DNA from: Simmondsia chinensis
Lineage: Eukaryota; Streptophyta; Magnoliopsida; Caryophyllales; Simmondsiaceae
DNA length: 64,000 nucleotides
Assembly (NCBI GenBank): GCA_018398585.1
Contig: JAGTTD010000018.1
Location: 2,673,501 to 2,737,500, forward strand
Direction: 5' to 3'
In this document: positions 23,395 to 34,557 of the stretch, one piece after another
Layout: every line of letters starts with the position of its first letter
Numbering within the stretch: the first letter of the stretch is position 1
Program-made: the position numbers and the translations under genes
The notes under the pieces: model-generated
The model's database searches: none
Told to the model about the DNA's origin: nothing
The model's input: only the letters and a program-made list of their open reading frames with translations

Positions 23395-23655
23395 TCCCCC
23401 TGTCAATTTCTCTCCGGTTCTATCACGGGTCGTCATCTTCCTCAGACCTAGCCCGTCTCTCCTGGTGCTGTTTTAGCCTTGTTGTGCCTGCTATTATTCT
23501 TTTATTTTTGTTGTTTTGCCTTGTTGTCCCGTTCTCCTTTTTTTATTGTATCCTGTTTTGTGTTTTTGTGTCCTGATTTTCTCGGGTTCTTTAGGCCTCA
23601 CTTGTTGCTAGTCGCCTATTTTGTACTACGACTGTGTCGGTAATTATCGAAAAAA
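23395..23655 (+). mobile_element. LINE 3' end (TCGGTAATTATCG family)
   Basis: CT-rich non-coding sequence ends with TTTTGTACTACGACTGTGTC, then GGTAATTATCGAAAAAA. The same closing motif ends the fragments at 30478-30604 and 31056-31340 (TGTACTTCGGCTATGCCGAT). It is a 5'-truncated copy of that LINE family; its 5' limit is approximate. Confidence 0.55.
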
Positions 23656-23820
23656 TAAGTGGCACCACAGTGAGGAGGGCCTTGTGATGCATGTGACCTT
23701 CAACTTTAATATATGCCAAATTATTCCCCTTTTTGTAGGATATATATCAACTTTGATGTTTGCCAATTTCCGGGAAGTTGTATGCAAATTTATGCCCTTT
23801 TTTTTACGTCAGTAAAGATA

Positions 23821-24069
23821 AAAGCAACATTCTCAGTGTTTCAAAGGCTCCCGCCTAAGTAAAATTTGGGAGTGGATATACGCAGCCTTTTCCCTTCAGG
23901 GTGTTGCCCTAAAAGAAGGCTGTTTCTGAGAACTCCCAACCTGAGGGGTGTAACACGAGGACTTTCTAGGAGGTCACCCATCTTGATACTACTCTCGCTC
24001 AAGCATGCTTAACTTCAGAGTTCTAATGGGATCCAATGTTTCCGTATTGGTACCCTCTTAGGTTACATT
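23821..24069 (-). mobile_element. 5S-headed SINE, full length with TSD
   Basis: AGTAAAGATA flanks it exactly at 23811-23820 and 24070-24079. On the minus strand it reads GAGGGTACCAATAC, a 5S rRNA copy (CATTAGAACTCTGAAGTTAA, GCATGCTTGAGCGAGAGTAG), then the body and tail ending in TGTTGCTTTT. This copy shows the unit's limits well: about 250 bp, 5S head first, tail last. Confidence 0.9.
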
Positions 24070-24079
24070 AGTAAAGATA

Positions 24080-26204
24080 GCATATAATGTTTTCTTTAAA
24101 GAGAGAAACCGACACTTTAATAAGGGATGATGAGTTTGGAACTCTATATTTTTTTGCTTGGAAGGTTAGGAGTTAAAAAACTGTACCAACTTCATTAGCT
24201 CATGTAGCTGCTAAAGGTGGCAAATGAATCGAACTATGTATCAATCCATTATAATCCATTACTATGAAATGGTTAATCTGGGTCAAAACCACCAGGAGGC
24301 AAATCAGACTAAGCTGGATCTAGGGAGAAAATTCCAAATTCGGTCCAACTCAAGAATAATACATTGCCAAGGCGGGTTGGGTTGAACAGGGATCATAGAT
24401 CTATCAGGAATTAGACGCATCTAGTTTAACCTAAGTTAGGCTGGATAACATTGATTTGGCTTTTTCTTTTTCATTTTTAGCATATTTTTGAGCAAAAGAA
24501 TTTTAAATACATATATATAAATTACAAACATATAGTACTTTGATTAATGTAATTCGAATTGATTTTCACACTTCAAGAACCATCTTTATTAAGATATTAT
24601 ATATATAACTTCATTTCAACTGAAATCCGACGAATTTTGCATTTTAAGCAAATTAAAGAAATTATTGTATTCTATATTTATGCCAAAAGTCCCTGTATTT
24701 TGTTCATTGTGTCAATTTGGTCATTATACTTTTAATTGTGTCAATTTAGTCCCTGCATAATTTAAAATGTGTCAATTTAGTCCTTTGATCAAATTTAAGT
24801 TAAGTTAATATCGCAATTTTGAACGAAAAAATTATGTTAGATGCAAGCAACTTATTATAAATTCATCTATTTATTCAATTTAACCCAATTTATGACTGAA
24901 CCATAAAAAAATGTATTATAGACTCAACATAAAAAGACATAATACATGATTAAATTATCATTAGTATCCTTACTTTGGGTTAAAAGGTAAAATGTAAAAG
25001 TTGGGCCTCTTTTTATTTTTCCCAAATACTGTAAAAAGAGAGAGAATAAAGTTTAGCTACAGATTTCCTAGAATTTCATAAGGCTCAATGTGTCGTGTTG
25101 TGTCGTGTTCATGTTTATGTTTGTATTATGCGAGTTGTCTTAAAAAGGGGTTAACCTAAACCCAACCTATTATTAAACGGGTTATGAATTCTTAACGTTT
25201 ACCCAACCTAGTTATTAAATGGGTAACCCGCGAGTTACCCATTTAATTATATGGGTGACTTTTTTCATTAAAGTTAGTTTGTTAACTTATGAATATGTCA
25301 ATAATACATGTCACGGTTGATATTAGCAATAATTACATGACATATTTATAATTATTAAAATAAATTTTCAAATTAACATTACTAAATACAATTTAAATTA
25401 TCTTATGTGAGATAGGTTACTGATAATAACATTAGTATATCATTTAAATACCTAACATAAGTATATAAACAGGTCAAACGTGTTGCAAATATGTTATACG
25501 GATCAAACTCAAATTCAATCCAGTTATATAAACTAGTTCAACGGGTCAACCCAAAATCCACCCGGCTTTGAAAAGCCCAACCTGAACACGCTATCTTCAT
25601 GTTGTGTTATCATGTCACGTCGCGTCAGATTTTGCCAACCCTAGAATCTCATAGTCATATGACATTATCTAAAACATAGAGTTATCATCATTTTAATATT
25701 TCAACATTTGTGTAAATGATAAGGAGATCCCAACCTCATTGATTTATTCTTTTAGTAACTTAGATTTTTTTTTTTCATATTAATAAATAGAAACCTATTT
25801 GGCTTGACGATATCATATTACGGAAAGAAAACTGATGAGACAAGTCACTTTAAATATCTACTACAGTATATTGACGAAAATATTCCTCTTTACCCTTTTT
25901 TTAAAAGAAAGAAAAACCCCCGTTCCCAACCGCTGATGCCCCTTCACTTTAGTGAGGTACTTAAAGTAACCTGCCACGTTAAAATAAATATTTTTGTCAA
26001 TATATTATACATGGTATTTAAATTAACCTGCCATATGGCTTTCTTCCCAAAATATGACGGCATCATGACAGAAAATGTTCTATTTACTAACAGAGAGAAA
26101 ACGTTAGGTACTAAAAAAATAAAATAAAAATAATTAGGGACATAAATAACACTTTCCTTTTGAATTTTTTTTAATTTTATTTTTCTTGCTTTTACCTCTA
26201 TTTT
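24080..26204. other. Intergenic, decayed repeats, no gene seen
   Basis: 24675-24960 is a one-sided fragment of the CAATTTAGTCC MITE family. 25080-25640 contains GTGTCGTGTTGTGTCGTG, GGGTTAACC and ACGTCGCGTCAG words typical of a degenerate hAT-type MITE. 25800-26127 is an open but low-complexity frame with no recognisable protein. Confidence 0.4.
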
Positions 26205-26209
26205 AAAAT

Positions 26210-26817
26210 TGTTAGGTTATGTCTCAAATTAATTGTTTTATTTTTATGGGGTTGCTGTAGGATCACCGATCGATCGGGAGGGAATCCGATCGATTGGATA
26301 ATTTAAGGAAAGATTCGGAAGTTTTTTAGGTAATTAGAGGGCCGATTGATCGGCCGGTTCCGATCGATTGGGTCCCTCCTGACCTGCGTCTATATAGATG
26401 ACGTAGGGTTTACGTCATAAAGTACTCAATCCAAGAGTGAGGCGCCGCCATTGAGAGAAAAGAGGTGATTTCGTAATTTCTCCAAGTTTTTGAGTGCTAC
26501 GAGAGTTTAGAGGGAGTGATTGTAATTCTTCCATATATCTCGTTTGGGAAGTGTCATTGTAATTCTTCTATTCAGTTAATAAAGAATCTCCATCTCCGCC
26601 CGTGGTTTTCTCCCCTCTCGATTGTAGAGGGGTTTCCACGTAAATATTGTGTGTTCTTGTTTTGTTCTTTCTTTCTCCATATTTGTTTACTTCTCGTTTT
26701 GCGTGAGTTATATTATTTGAATCGAATCAAGTTATCAGGGTCCATGTTTCCGCATTAAGTTTTCCCTAACAGATCTGGTATCATCGTATATCAGATTTGT
26801 TTAAGTTTTCCTCCACA
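26210..26817 (+). repeat. 5' LTR of the copia element
   Basis: 608 bp with repeated CCGATCGATCGG palindromes near 26265-26375, a TATA-like GTCTATATAGATGACG near 26388, and an R/U5 part with CCGTGGTTTTCTCCCCTCTC. It differs from the 3' LTR at a modest number of positions; the 3' LTR carries about 20 extra bp around 28768 (CGGGTATTTCTCGATCGATC). Confidence 0.9.
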
Positions 26818-26855
26818 AATTGGTATCAGAGCCCTGTTTATTTCGATTTGATAAT

Positions 26856-27593
26856 ATGACGTCCGCAATTAGATTCGAAATTGAGAAGTTTGGTGGTCAA
26901 GGGAGCTTCAGCTTATGGCAGGTTCGTGTTAAGGGCCTCTTGACTCAGAATGGCTTGAAGAAAGCTTTAGATAGGAAAGAGAAGAAATCAGAGAATCTTA
27001 CAGAAGCACAATGGGAGGAGTTAGATGAGAAGGCACTCACAGCAATTCAGATGTGTCTTACCGATGACGTTTTGACAGAAATTCTGGAAGTGAAGACCGC
27101 TAAGGAGTTGTGGGACAAATTGCAGGATATGTTATGTTTCAAGTCTGTCTCCAACAAACTCGCAGTTAAGCGCCGGTTATTCACGTTTCGTATGTCAGAA
27201 GGTACGTCACTTAAAAATCACGTCAGTGAATTTAATTCAATTGTTCAAGATTTGAAAGAATTGGATGATATTCCTAAGGATGAAGATCAGGCAATGTTAT
27301 TGTTATGTTTTCTCTCTGCTTCATATAAGGGTTTTGTCGAAAGCATGATTTATGGTGGTGGACAAACCATATCTGTTGATGAAGTTAAGAGAAACCTACT
27401 GAGTAAAGAACGAGTAGATAAAGAATTATCTGATTCTATGTATAACTCATGTAGTGGTTTATTTGTGAGAGGGAGAACCGAGTTTGATCATAGTGGAAAC
27501 AAGTCTAAGTCTAGGTATCAAGACCTAACCTGTAACTACTATCATAAGAAAGGGCACATTAAGAAAGACCGTACAAGCTTAAGAGAAAATTAG
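26856..27593 (+). pseudogene. Copia gag (UBN2-type) with a damaged zinc knuckle
   Basis: ATG 26856 opens a frame of about 245 codons. It has the copia gag hallmarks: IEKFGGQGSFSLWQVRVKGL, then ALTAIQMCLTDDVL, ELWDKLQDML and AVKRRLFTFRMSEGTSL. Near the end the CCHC knuckle reads [14 protein letters not shown]: His and Gly are kept, but the second and last cysteines are lost. The downstream protein continues in another frame, so a frameshift near 27570 ends gag early. Gag would form the retroelement particle; this copy is probably inactive. Confidence 0.85.
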
Positions 27594-28534
27594 AAGCAGA
27601 TAACAGGTCTAACCAGAGATCCATAGCAGCTGGTGTTGTTGATGGTGAGAATGAAGATTTTCTTTTGTCCGTGTCTGAACTTCAGTCCAATTTGAAAGAT
27701 AGTTGGATTTTGGATTCGGGTTGCTCCTACCATGTCTGTCCCAATCGGGATAAGTTTTCCACATACGAGTCTATTCAAGGTGGAGTTGCTTTGATGGGTA
27801 ATGATAATCCATGCAAAGTTTTGGGTATTGGAACAATTCGTTTTAGGATGTTCGATGGCACTATCAGGATTTTGGGCGATGCTCATCATGTTCCTGATTT
27901 GAAGAAGAATCTTATCTCTTTAGGTACTCTTGAGTCTAAAGGGTACAGGTACACAGCTGAAGGATGGAGTTTTGAAGGTCGTTAAGGGTGCATTGACAGT
28001 TATGAAGGGCAGAAGGTTAGGTACGTTGTATGAGCTTGTCGGTTCCACAGTTGTTAGATCTGTTGCAATATCTTCATCATCCTTGTTGTTGACAGAACCA
28101 GAAATCACAAATTTAGGACGTTTGAGATTGGATCATTCAGGTGATAGGAGTCTGTCTGAGCACAGTGTGAGGGGCTCTTTGTGTGGTCAGTCTACAAGAC
28201 TGGTGGTATGTGAGCAAGGGCTTTATGGGAAGCAGAAAGGTTTTCGCTTCAAACAATTCCTGACGAGTAGACGTGTCACGTTTGGTGAGTCTTCGTTACT
28301 ATCTCCACAGAAGATGTCATCAGTTGTTTGTGATTCAGGTCAGGTGAGTAAGCCAGAGGGAGTTCAGTTCAGTAACACAGTTCAGCAGCAGGTGGATGTT
28401 TCAGATAATATGTCAAGAGCCAATTCAGAGAAGAAGATTGGCATTGCTGATAACCTCTTAGATATGTTCACTCAGTTTCTACCTAACAGGAAGTTCAAGC
28501 TTCGCTCGGTTAGATTTCGTACTTCGTTGTGTTA
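27594..28534 (+). pseudogene. Copia protease-like segment and pol remnants
   Basis: The frame through 27665-27985 contains [13 protein letters not shown], the DSG-type aspartic protease active site, and [14 protein letters not shown], the usual copia follow-on. A shift to a second frame near 27970 gives GALTVMKGRRLGTLYELVGS and LRLDHSGDRSLSEHS, the GAG-pre-integrase region. It then passes into unrecognised sequence, and 28455-28534 (NLLDMFTQFLPNRKFKL) resembles the RNase H C-terminus. Integrase and reverse transcriptase are absent. Confidence 0.75.
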
Positions 28535-28609
28535 ACCCCGTGTGTGGGGTTTAGTGGAGAAGGTGGAGGAAATTCTTTTATATATGTAATTTGAGTCAAG
28601 GTGGAGATT

Positions 28610-29238
28610 TGTTAGGTTATATCTTAAATTACTTGTTTTATTTTTCATGGGGTTGCCGTAAGGGCACCGATCGATCGGGAGGGAATCCGATCGATCGGGT
28701 GATTTAAGGAAAGATTCGGAAGTTTTTTAGGTAATTAGAGGGCCGATCGATCTGCCGGTTCCGATCGATCGGGTATTTCTCGATCGATCGGGTCCCTCCT
28801 GACCTGCGTCTATATAAAGGACGTAGGGTTTACGTCATAAAGTATCCAATCCAAGAGTGAGGCGCCGCCATTGAGAGAAAAGAGGTGACTTCGTAATTCC
28901 TTCAAGATATTTGAGTGCTACGAGAGTTTAGAGGGAGTGATTGTAATTCTTCCATATATCTCGTTTGGAAAGTGTCGTTGTAATTCTTCCGTTCAGTTAA
29001 TAAAGAATCTCCATCTCCGCCCGTGGTTTTCTCCCCTCTCGATTGTAGAGGGGTTTCCACGTAAATATTGTGTGTTCTTGTTTTGTTCTTTCTTTCTCCA
29101 TATTTGTTTACTTCTCATTTTGCGTGAGTTATATTATTTGAATCGAATCAAGTTATCAGGGTCCACGCTTCCGCATTAAGTTTTTCGTAACAGATCTGGT
29201 ATCATCGTATATCAGATTTGTTTAAGTTTTCCTCCACA
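28610..29238 (+). repeat. 3' LTR of the copia element
   Basis: 629 bp, ending CTCCACA and followed by the target duplication AAAAT. It has one more GATCGATCGGG repeat unit than the 5' LTR. Confidence 0.9.
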
Positions 29239-29288
29239 AAAATACTTTTGTATTTTAAATGAAAACTCAAAAAAGTATTTCTTAAGTG

Positions 29289-29314
29289 AATATATATATA
29301 TATATATATATATT
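29289..29314. repeat. AT microsatellite
   Basis: (AT)n run of about 24 bp just right of the copia element. Confidence 0.8.
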
Positions 29315-29609
29315 AATATGAAAAAGCCTTGGTCAAATATACACTAATTTGTGGTTTTTCTTTATTATTTTTAAAACTTGAAAAAAGAATAGCAATTTTA
29401 AATTAGTCTCTAATATTTTCAATTTGTTTAAATTGACCTTTATTTTTGTTTTTGCTTAAAGTAGTTACCGTCTATATCTATACTATATATTAATTAAAAA
29501 TTTTCTATTTTAAAAGTCTCTGATGTCCGTTCTTAAATTTATAGACTGCCATTTTATATCTTCTCCATTAAACCTCCACACCTCCATCTCTATTTATATC
29601 TATATATTA

Positions 29610-30126
29610 TGATGCAGCGCATAGTGGAATATTTAGGGAAATAAGAAGGTTCAATGGCCTTCCCTTTAATTTTATTAATTCGCTAATACAATAAAGAGAA
29701 AAGATAGGCTCGATTTCTCACAACCCGGGAAAAGAAGAAACAAGGGCTTGATTTCTCACAACCGGAGAAAAGAGAAACAAGGGCTCGATTTCTCACAACT
29801 CGAGAAAAGAAGAAACAAGGTATTTTTTAAAATAATTCTAAACTTGCATAATGAACAATCTATGCTCCTCTTGTTTATATAGAGGAGCTATTTGTCTCTA
29901 AGTAAAACACTAAAAGATAAATAAAATACTAGAAGATAAACAAAAACACTAAAAATAACTAAATAAATACTAAAAAATAAAAATATGAAAATATAAAACT
30001 AATACTAACTAAACTCTATCTCCTAATCAAACTCTAACTCCTACGGTGTTCAATCTCATTCCGCGTACCCAAGCCCACCATCTTGTATCTGTCAAGTGAC
30101 CTGCCAATGGAGGCAGGACTGCATCA
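29610..30126. mobile_element. Solo LTR with 5-bp target duplication
   Basis: 517 bp starting TGATGCAGCGCATAG and ending GGACTGCATCA, flanked by TATTA at 29605-29609 and 30127-30131. It contains three ~38-bp tandem repeats (about 29707-29820) built on GGCTCGATTTCTCACAAC and GAGAAAAGAAGAAACAAGG, then TTGTTTATATAGAGGAGC. No partner LTR or interior exists, so it arose by LTR-LTR recombination. A second member of the family is at 56080-56627. Confidence 0.85.
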
Positions 30127-30477
30127 TATTATATTTAATTTATGTTAATATCAACTTTTTATCTTAATTTAAATGCAAATAAATCATTATATGAACAAAT
30201 TTTAATTTTTATTTATGTTAATAATATAATTTATTATTTATAATATATAACGAAAACTCTATTGTTTTATTAAAACAAAATTGGTAATATTATTGACCCT
30301 CACAAAAATTGGTCCTATTCCCATCTGATTGCGTACACTTGTTAAAAAATTAAAAGTAAAAAGTAATTTTTTTTTATATATGAAAAAGTAAATTGACACA
30401 TCAGATAAGATACAACTATTTTTAGTGTAAGTAATTATAATAAAGAGAATTTATCATTTAGATATCCTGAGATTTAA

Positions 30478-30604
30478 CAGTGTGTTTTTCTTGTTTGTTG
30501 TTTTCCCAGTTTGATCTAGATCCTTTTTTGTATCCACAGGGCTCGCTTTATCGAGTGGCCTGTCTGTACTTCGGCTATGCCGATAATTATCGGAAAAAAG
30601 GTGC
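30478..30604 (+). mobile_element. Short LINE 3' end with TSD
   Basis: Ends CTGTACTTCGGCTATGCCGA, TAATTATCGGAAAAAA. Duplication CCTGAGATTTAA at 30466-30477 and 30605-30616. Same LINE family as 23395-23655 and 31056-31340. Confidence 0.75.
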
Positions 30605-30943
30605 CCTGAGATTTAAGAATTTATCACTTAGTTATTCTGACGTTTCAATGTATACAATGAAGTACCCTAAGATTTAAGAAATTTATCATTTAGGTACTCC
30701 GAAGTTTAAAAATTTTATCAATTAGGTACCATTTTTCAAAATTATATGGATTTTTATTAAGAGTTGCTAACACTGGGCATATTAATAATAATAGATAGGT
30801 ATATTTTATCATAATATTGTAATTTTCTATTGTAAAATGCTAACATACTATATTATATTTTATTAATATGCCTATGTTTTCCGTCATAATTTAATGAATT
30901 TTTTCATATTCTATTTGATTTACGTTGAAAACTTCGATATAAA

Positions 30944-31055
30944 GCAACATTCCCAGTACCCCAAGGACTCTCGCATAAGTAGGGTATGGGGGTGGATACA
31001 CACAGTGCTCCCCCTTCAGGGTGCTATCCTGAAGAGAGGCTGTTTCCGAGAACCT
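30944..31055 (-). mobile_element. SINE copy lacking the 5S head
   Basis: AGCAACATTCCCAGTACCCC, GGGTATGGGGGTGGATACAC and GGGTGCTATCCTGAAGAGAG are the complement of the tail and body. It stops before the 5S part and abuts a LINE tail, so the two may have inserted together or nested. Confidence 0.75.
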
Positions 31056-31340
31056 CGTTGAAAAATTTGAGGCTTCAGTCCTGCTCCTGTTTTTTGTGCT
31101 ACTCGTCTGGTTGTTCTGTATTTGGGATTCGTGTCTGAGCTTATTATTGCGCGTCTTGTCGGGCTTGTGCTTGGTGTCTGTTTGTGTGGTGTTTGGGTGT
31201 TCTGTTTTTGGTGCCTGTTTGTTCCTTGTTTGACCTGATCTCTTTTTGTTCCCACTTCCGTTTACAGGGTGGCTAAGGCCCCGTCTTTTTGAGTTGACTG
31301 TTTGTACTTCGGCTATGCCAATATTTATCAAAAAAATTAC
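31056..31340 (+). mobile_element. LINE 3' end
   Basis: GT-rich non-coding sequence ending TGTACTTCGGCTATGCCAAT, ATTTATCAAAAAAA, the closing motif of the LINE fragments at 23395 and 30478. Confidence 0.6.
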
Positions 31341-31344
31341 ATAA

Positions 31345-31565
31345 ATACCTAAGAGGGTACCAATAAGCAAGCACCGAATCCCATTAGAACTCCGAAGTTA
31401 AGGGTACTTGGGTGAGAGTAGTACCAAGATGAGTGACCTCCTGGAAAGTCCTAGTATTGCAACCCTCAGGTAGGGGGCTATCGGAAACAGCCTTCCTTCA
31501 GGGTGCTACACCCTAGAACCCGCTTAGGTGGGAGCCATTAGGGCACTGGAAATGTTGCTTTTATT
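31345..31565 (+). mobile_element. 5S-headed SINE
   Basis: GAGGGTACCAATAAGCAAGC leads into the 5S copy (CCCATTAGAACTCCGAAGTT, GAGAGTAGTACCAAG, GTGACCTCCTGGAAAGTCCT), then GGAAACAGCCTTCCTTCAGG and GGCACTGGAAATGTTGCTTT. The CTGCGTACATCC block is deleted. Confidence 0.85.
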
Positions 31566-32065
31566 ACATCAATGTTTTATGGTGAAAAATGTTCGAATTT
31601 TTACAAAAATTCACCAAATTTTTGTATAGGGTACTTAAGTGATAAAATTTTAGAACTTCAAGATATCTCACTATATACATTGAAATATCAGAATACCTAA
31701 GTAATAAATGACTAGATCTTAAGATACCTAGGTGATAATTTTTCTATAATAACAGTGTGCAATTAGGTAAGACGACGTTTTCGTGTCATAAGATTTTGAA
31801 ATTATTATTTTTTTTGTTAAATAATATTTTGAAATTGAATACTTAAAAAATGCAAGGGCTTTTTGTACGTTTCTATGATATATTATAGAATATTGATAAT
31901 TAAAAAAAAGAAATATTAGAGAAATATTCGGAATAATTAATAATTTGATTTGTAATATCAATTTGCATATTTGCAATACCAAACATCAAATTATTGAGAA
32001 AGCTCCTCTTATCCAAATGCGCGTACTAATAATTGATTGAAATGTGTGTGGCCGGTTACGACTAG

Positions 32066-32795
32066 GGCGTAAATGAGTCGAGCTGGCTCGTCATAAAGCT
32101 CGAAAGGCTCGTTTGGTTTATCGAGTTGAGCCCAAGTCTAGTGAAGCTCGAGCATGTGGACTCGCGAGTATAAGCAAGTTTTTTTATGGTATATTGCATA
32201 GTAGTACCCTGTGGTTTGGTGTAATAATTTTTTAATCTAAAAATTTTATGAAATAATTTATTAGTTCACAAGTTTTAGAATAATTATTTTTTAGTCTAAT
32301 TTCAGTCATATGACATCAGCATTCTAACCAAAAGTTGAAGTATAAAGTTAAAGAAATTAAAAAAAGTACTAAATTCGAAAAAATGACAACATTTTGAAGG
32401 GTATAAATGTCTTTTTGACTTTTTGGCACTTTGTTTTACCTAAAATTGGACTAAAAAATATTTACACTAAAGACTGTGGACTAATAAATTATTTCGTAAA
32501 ATTTTTGGACTAAAAAATTATTATACCAAATCTCAAGGTACTATTATGCAATTAACCCTTTTTTTAGCATAATTATTTGATTACATATGCCCAAATGAAG
32601 TCAAATTTGAGTCTAAATGAGCCGAGCCTAAGATTAAACGAGCCAAATGAGCCTACATTGAGCTTAAATGAACCAGAATATTTCAAGCTCAATTCGAAGC
32701 TTATTGAACTTAGATCGAGCCTAACCTGAGCTTTTGATGAGTCGAGCCTCGAGCCTGACAGGCTTGGGCTCAGCTCGGCTCAAATACACTCCTAT
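32066..32795. mobile_element. GAGCTCG-rich hAT-type MITE with a nested MITE
   Basis: Left end TAGGGCGTAAATGAGTCGAG and reverse-complemented right end TAGGAGTGTATTTGAGCCGA are imperfect TIRs; the interior is full of GAGCC/GCTCG words. The inner element at 32187-32558 accounts for half its length. Relatives: 890, 17815, 48575. Confidence 0.55.
32187..32558. mobile_element. MITE with ~80-bp TIRs and 8-9-bp TSD, Mutator-like
   Basis: Left TGGTATATTGCATAGTAGTA and right, reverse-complemented, GGGTTAATTGCATAATAGTA continue as near-perfect inverted repeats through TTTGGTGTAATAATTTTTTA. TTTTTTTA flanks both ends. The long TIRs and 8-9-bp duplication suggest a Mutator-like MITE. Confidence 0.7.
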
Positions 32796-32834
32796 ATATG
32801 TATCATTTGTGTTGCATATGTACATCTATATTTG

Positions 32835-33053
32835 ACCAAAGAGGGTACCAACACGCCGTCACCGGATCTCATTAGAACTCCAAAGTTAAGCATGCTTGGG
32901 CGAGAGCAGTACCAGGATGGGTGGCCTCCTGGAAAATCCTCACCCTCATGTTGGGGGCACTCGGAAATAGCCTCTCTTCAGGGGTAATACCTTGAAAGGG
33001 TAAGGCTGCGTACATCCGCCCCCCTCCTGACCTTGCTTAGGGCGGATGTGCAA
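32835..33053 (+). mobile_element. 5S-headed SINE
   Basis: CCAAAGAGGGTACCAACACG opens a well-preserved 5S copy (GTTAAGCATGCTTGGGCGAG, GTACCAGGATGGGTGGCCTC), then GGGGGCACTCGGAAATAGCC, AAGGCTGCGTACATCCGCCC. The last part (after 33045) lacks GGCACTGGG, so the 3' end is lost. Confidence 0.85.
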
Positions 33054-33603
33054 TCGAATATACTCATAATACACTATTGGTTTTTTGAAAAAAATAATAC
33101 ACTGTTCTTTTTTTGAAAATACCTTTTTAATTTTTAGTTTTCTATTTATTTTTCACTCAAATTAAAGAAAAACTAAAAATAATAGAAAAATAGAAAACAT
33201 TATTTTTCAACTTTAGTTTTTAATTTAAAAAAAAAACACTCACAAAAATTATTTTTAGCATTTCCATAGAGTTATTTACTTGGTTAAACCCTAATGTTTA
33301 TATATATATATTTATTTAAATTGATCTCTCATATTTTCACTCACTTAAAACATACTCTAATTTTATAAATTTGTTCAATTCGGTTTTATTTTATAACAAA
33401 ATTGGTTCTTCATCTAATCATTGGAATTATGTAAAAATTAGAAAGACAAAAAAGACCATTTTTGTCAAAAAATAAAAGATTAGGGACCATTCTCAACTAG
33501 AAAAATAAGATAAAAGGAAATTTGAATTAATTAACAAACAACGGGGTGTATTTTAAACAAAAGAAAAGATAAAATACTAATTTAAGCAAACATACAAATG
33601 TCA
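33054..33603. other. AT-rich spacer, no gene seen
   Basis: A/T homopolymers and words such as TTTAGTTTTTAATTT; no coding or repeat structure I can define. Confidence 0.35.
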
Positions 33604-33838
33604 TACAACAACAACAGACCCAATGCCTTAAGAGCACCTACAAAAGCGGAGTCTGGGAGGGGTGGATGTACGCAACCTTATCCCTTCAGGATGTAACCCT
33701 GCCGAGAGGTTGAATCTGAGGACCTCCAACTTTATAAGGTTGGTAACATGAAGACTTCTCAGGAGGACAACCATCCTGATACTATTCTCGCCTAAGCATG
33801 CTTAACTTCAGAGTTCTAATAGGATCCAATGCTTTAGA
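33604..33838 (-). mobile_element. 5S-headed SINE with (CAA)n end
   Basis: The plus strand reads CAACAACAACAGACCC, the GTCTGGGAGGGGTGGATGTA block, the body, then a diverged 5S copy (GAACTTTGA-type changes at CTTAACTTCAGAGTTCTAAT). The 5S head therefore coexists with a (TTG)n-type tail in one unit. Confidence 0.8.
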
Positions 33839-34557
33839 AAATGGTAAATGAACCCAATTGTCATAGACATGGGTAAATAACTTAATTATGCCTTACTATT
33901 TCCAAACTTTATGTTAAAGTACAAAACCATTCATTTGAATTCACCCATCAGTCTAACCTTTTGAGAAATTTGATTTTTTGACATGGCATCAGAGTTTTGT
34001 TTTGGAGGCACCCTATCCTTTCTCTCTAGTTGCGGAAACAAATTTGCAAATCGATTGATAACAACTGGTGCAAATTGGTCTAAAGATCCGACCCGCAGCC
34101 TCGAACCTTAGCGACGCGGGGTGGGAAGGATACGATGTCTTTAACCCGTTAATCGTACCCAACAATGCCATTTTTCGATAATTAGAGATAAAATCGCAGT
34201 ACAAAAACCGGTTTCCCTCGAAGGCGGAACTCGAGATCACACATGGGTGGGTAGAGATCAAAGAAAAAATAAAACAAAAATCAAAATAGCAAGATCTACC
34301 TACGGCCACATCCCAATAGATGGATCAATACTCGCTATAATAACAGGTAAAAACAAACACCAAACAAAACGCCACACCAAAAGTCCTATTCGCCAAAGAT
34401 GCTTACACAAAGATAGCACTGTTTCACCCCAACAACTAATCCTCCAAAAAAAAAAAATCCTCGATATCAGAGCACGAGCCTACCAAAACGACAACTCCCA
34501 TCAACTCGAGATTATAGCAGGACTTACATATGGTTCCTCTATTGCTTTCATAGGGGA
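33839..34557. other. Unassigned sequence left of an ORF1-like fragment
   Basis: Possibly the 3' part of the same minus-strand LINE as 34558-35190, but I see no poly(A) or duplication. Overlapping frames on both strands (34013-34561) show no known domain. Confidence 0.3.

Larger units (their letters stand above)
26210..29238 (+). mobile_element. Complete Ty1/copia element lacking most of pol
   Basis: Two LTRs (26210-26817, 28610-29238) in direct orientation, each starting TGTTAGGTTAT and ending CTCCACA, flank a 1.8-kb interior. The 5-bp duplication AAAAT occurs at 26205-26209 and 29239-29243. A primer-binding site TGGTATCAGAGCCC starts at 26821 and a purine tract AAGGTGGAGATT precedes the 3' LTR. 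The interior holds gag, a protease-like segment, a short GAG-pre-integrase stretch and the last residues of RNase H. Integrase, reverse transcriptase and most of RNase H are deleted, so it would need proteins supplied in trans. Confidence 0.9.
30438..31740. repeat. AAGTGATAAA-type repeat block filled by four retroposon insertions
   Basis: TTTATCATTTAGATATCCTG and TTTATCACTTAGTTATTCTG on the left, and TACTTAAGTGATAAAATTTT and ATACCTAAGTAATAAATG on the right, are inverted halves of an AT-rich repeat also seen at 22205 and 54130. Two LINE tails and two SINEs lie between them. Confidence 0.45.

Noticed and set aside
33604..33625. (CAA)n or (TTG)n runs as microsatellites or CRISPR-like repeats
   Set aside because: They always sit at the 3' end of a SINE/RTE tail and have no spacers; they are retroposon tails.
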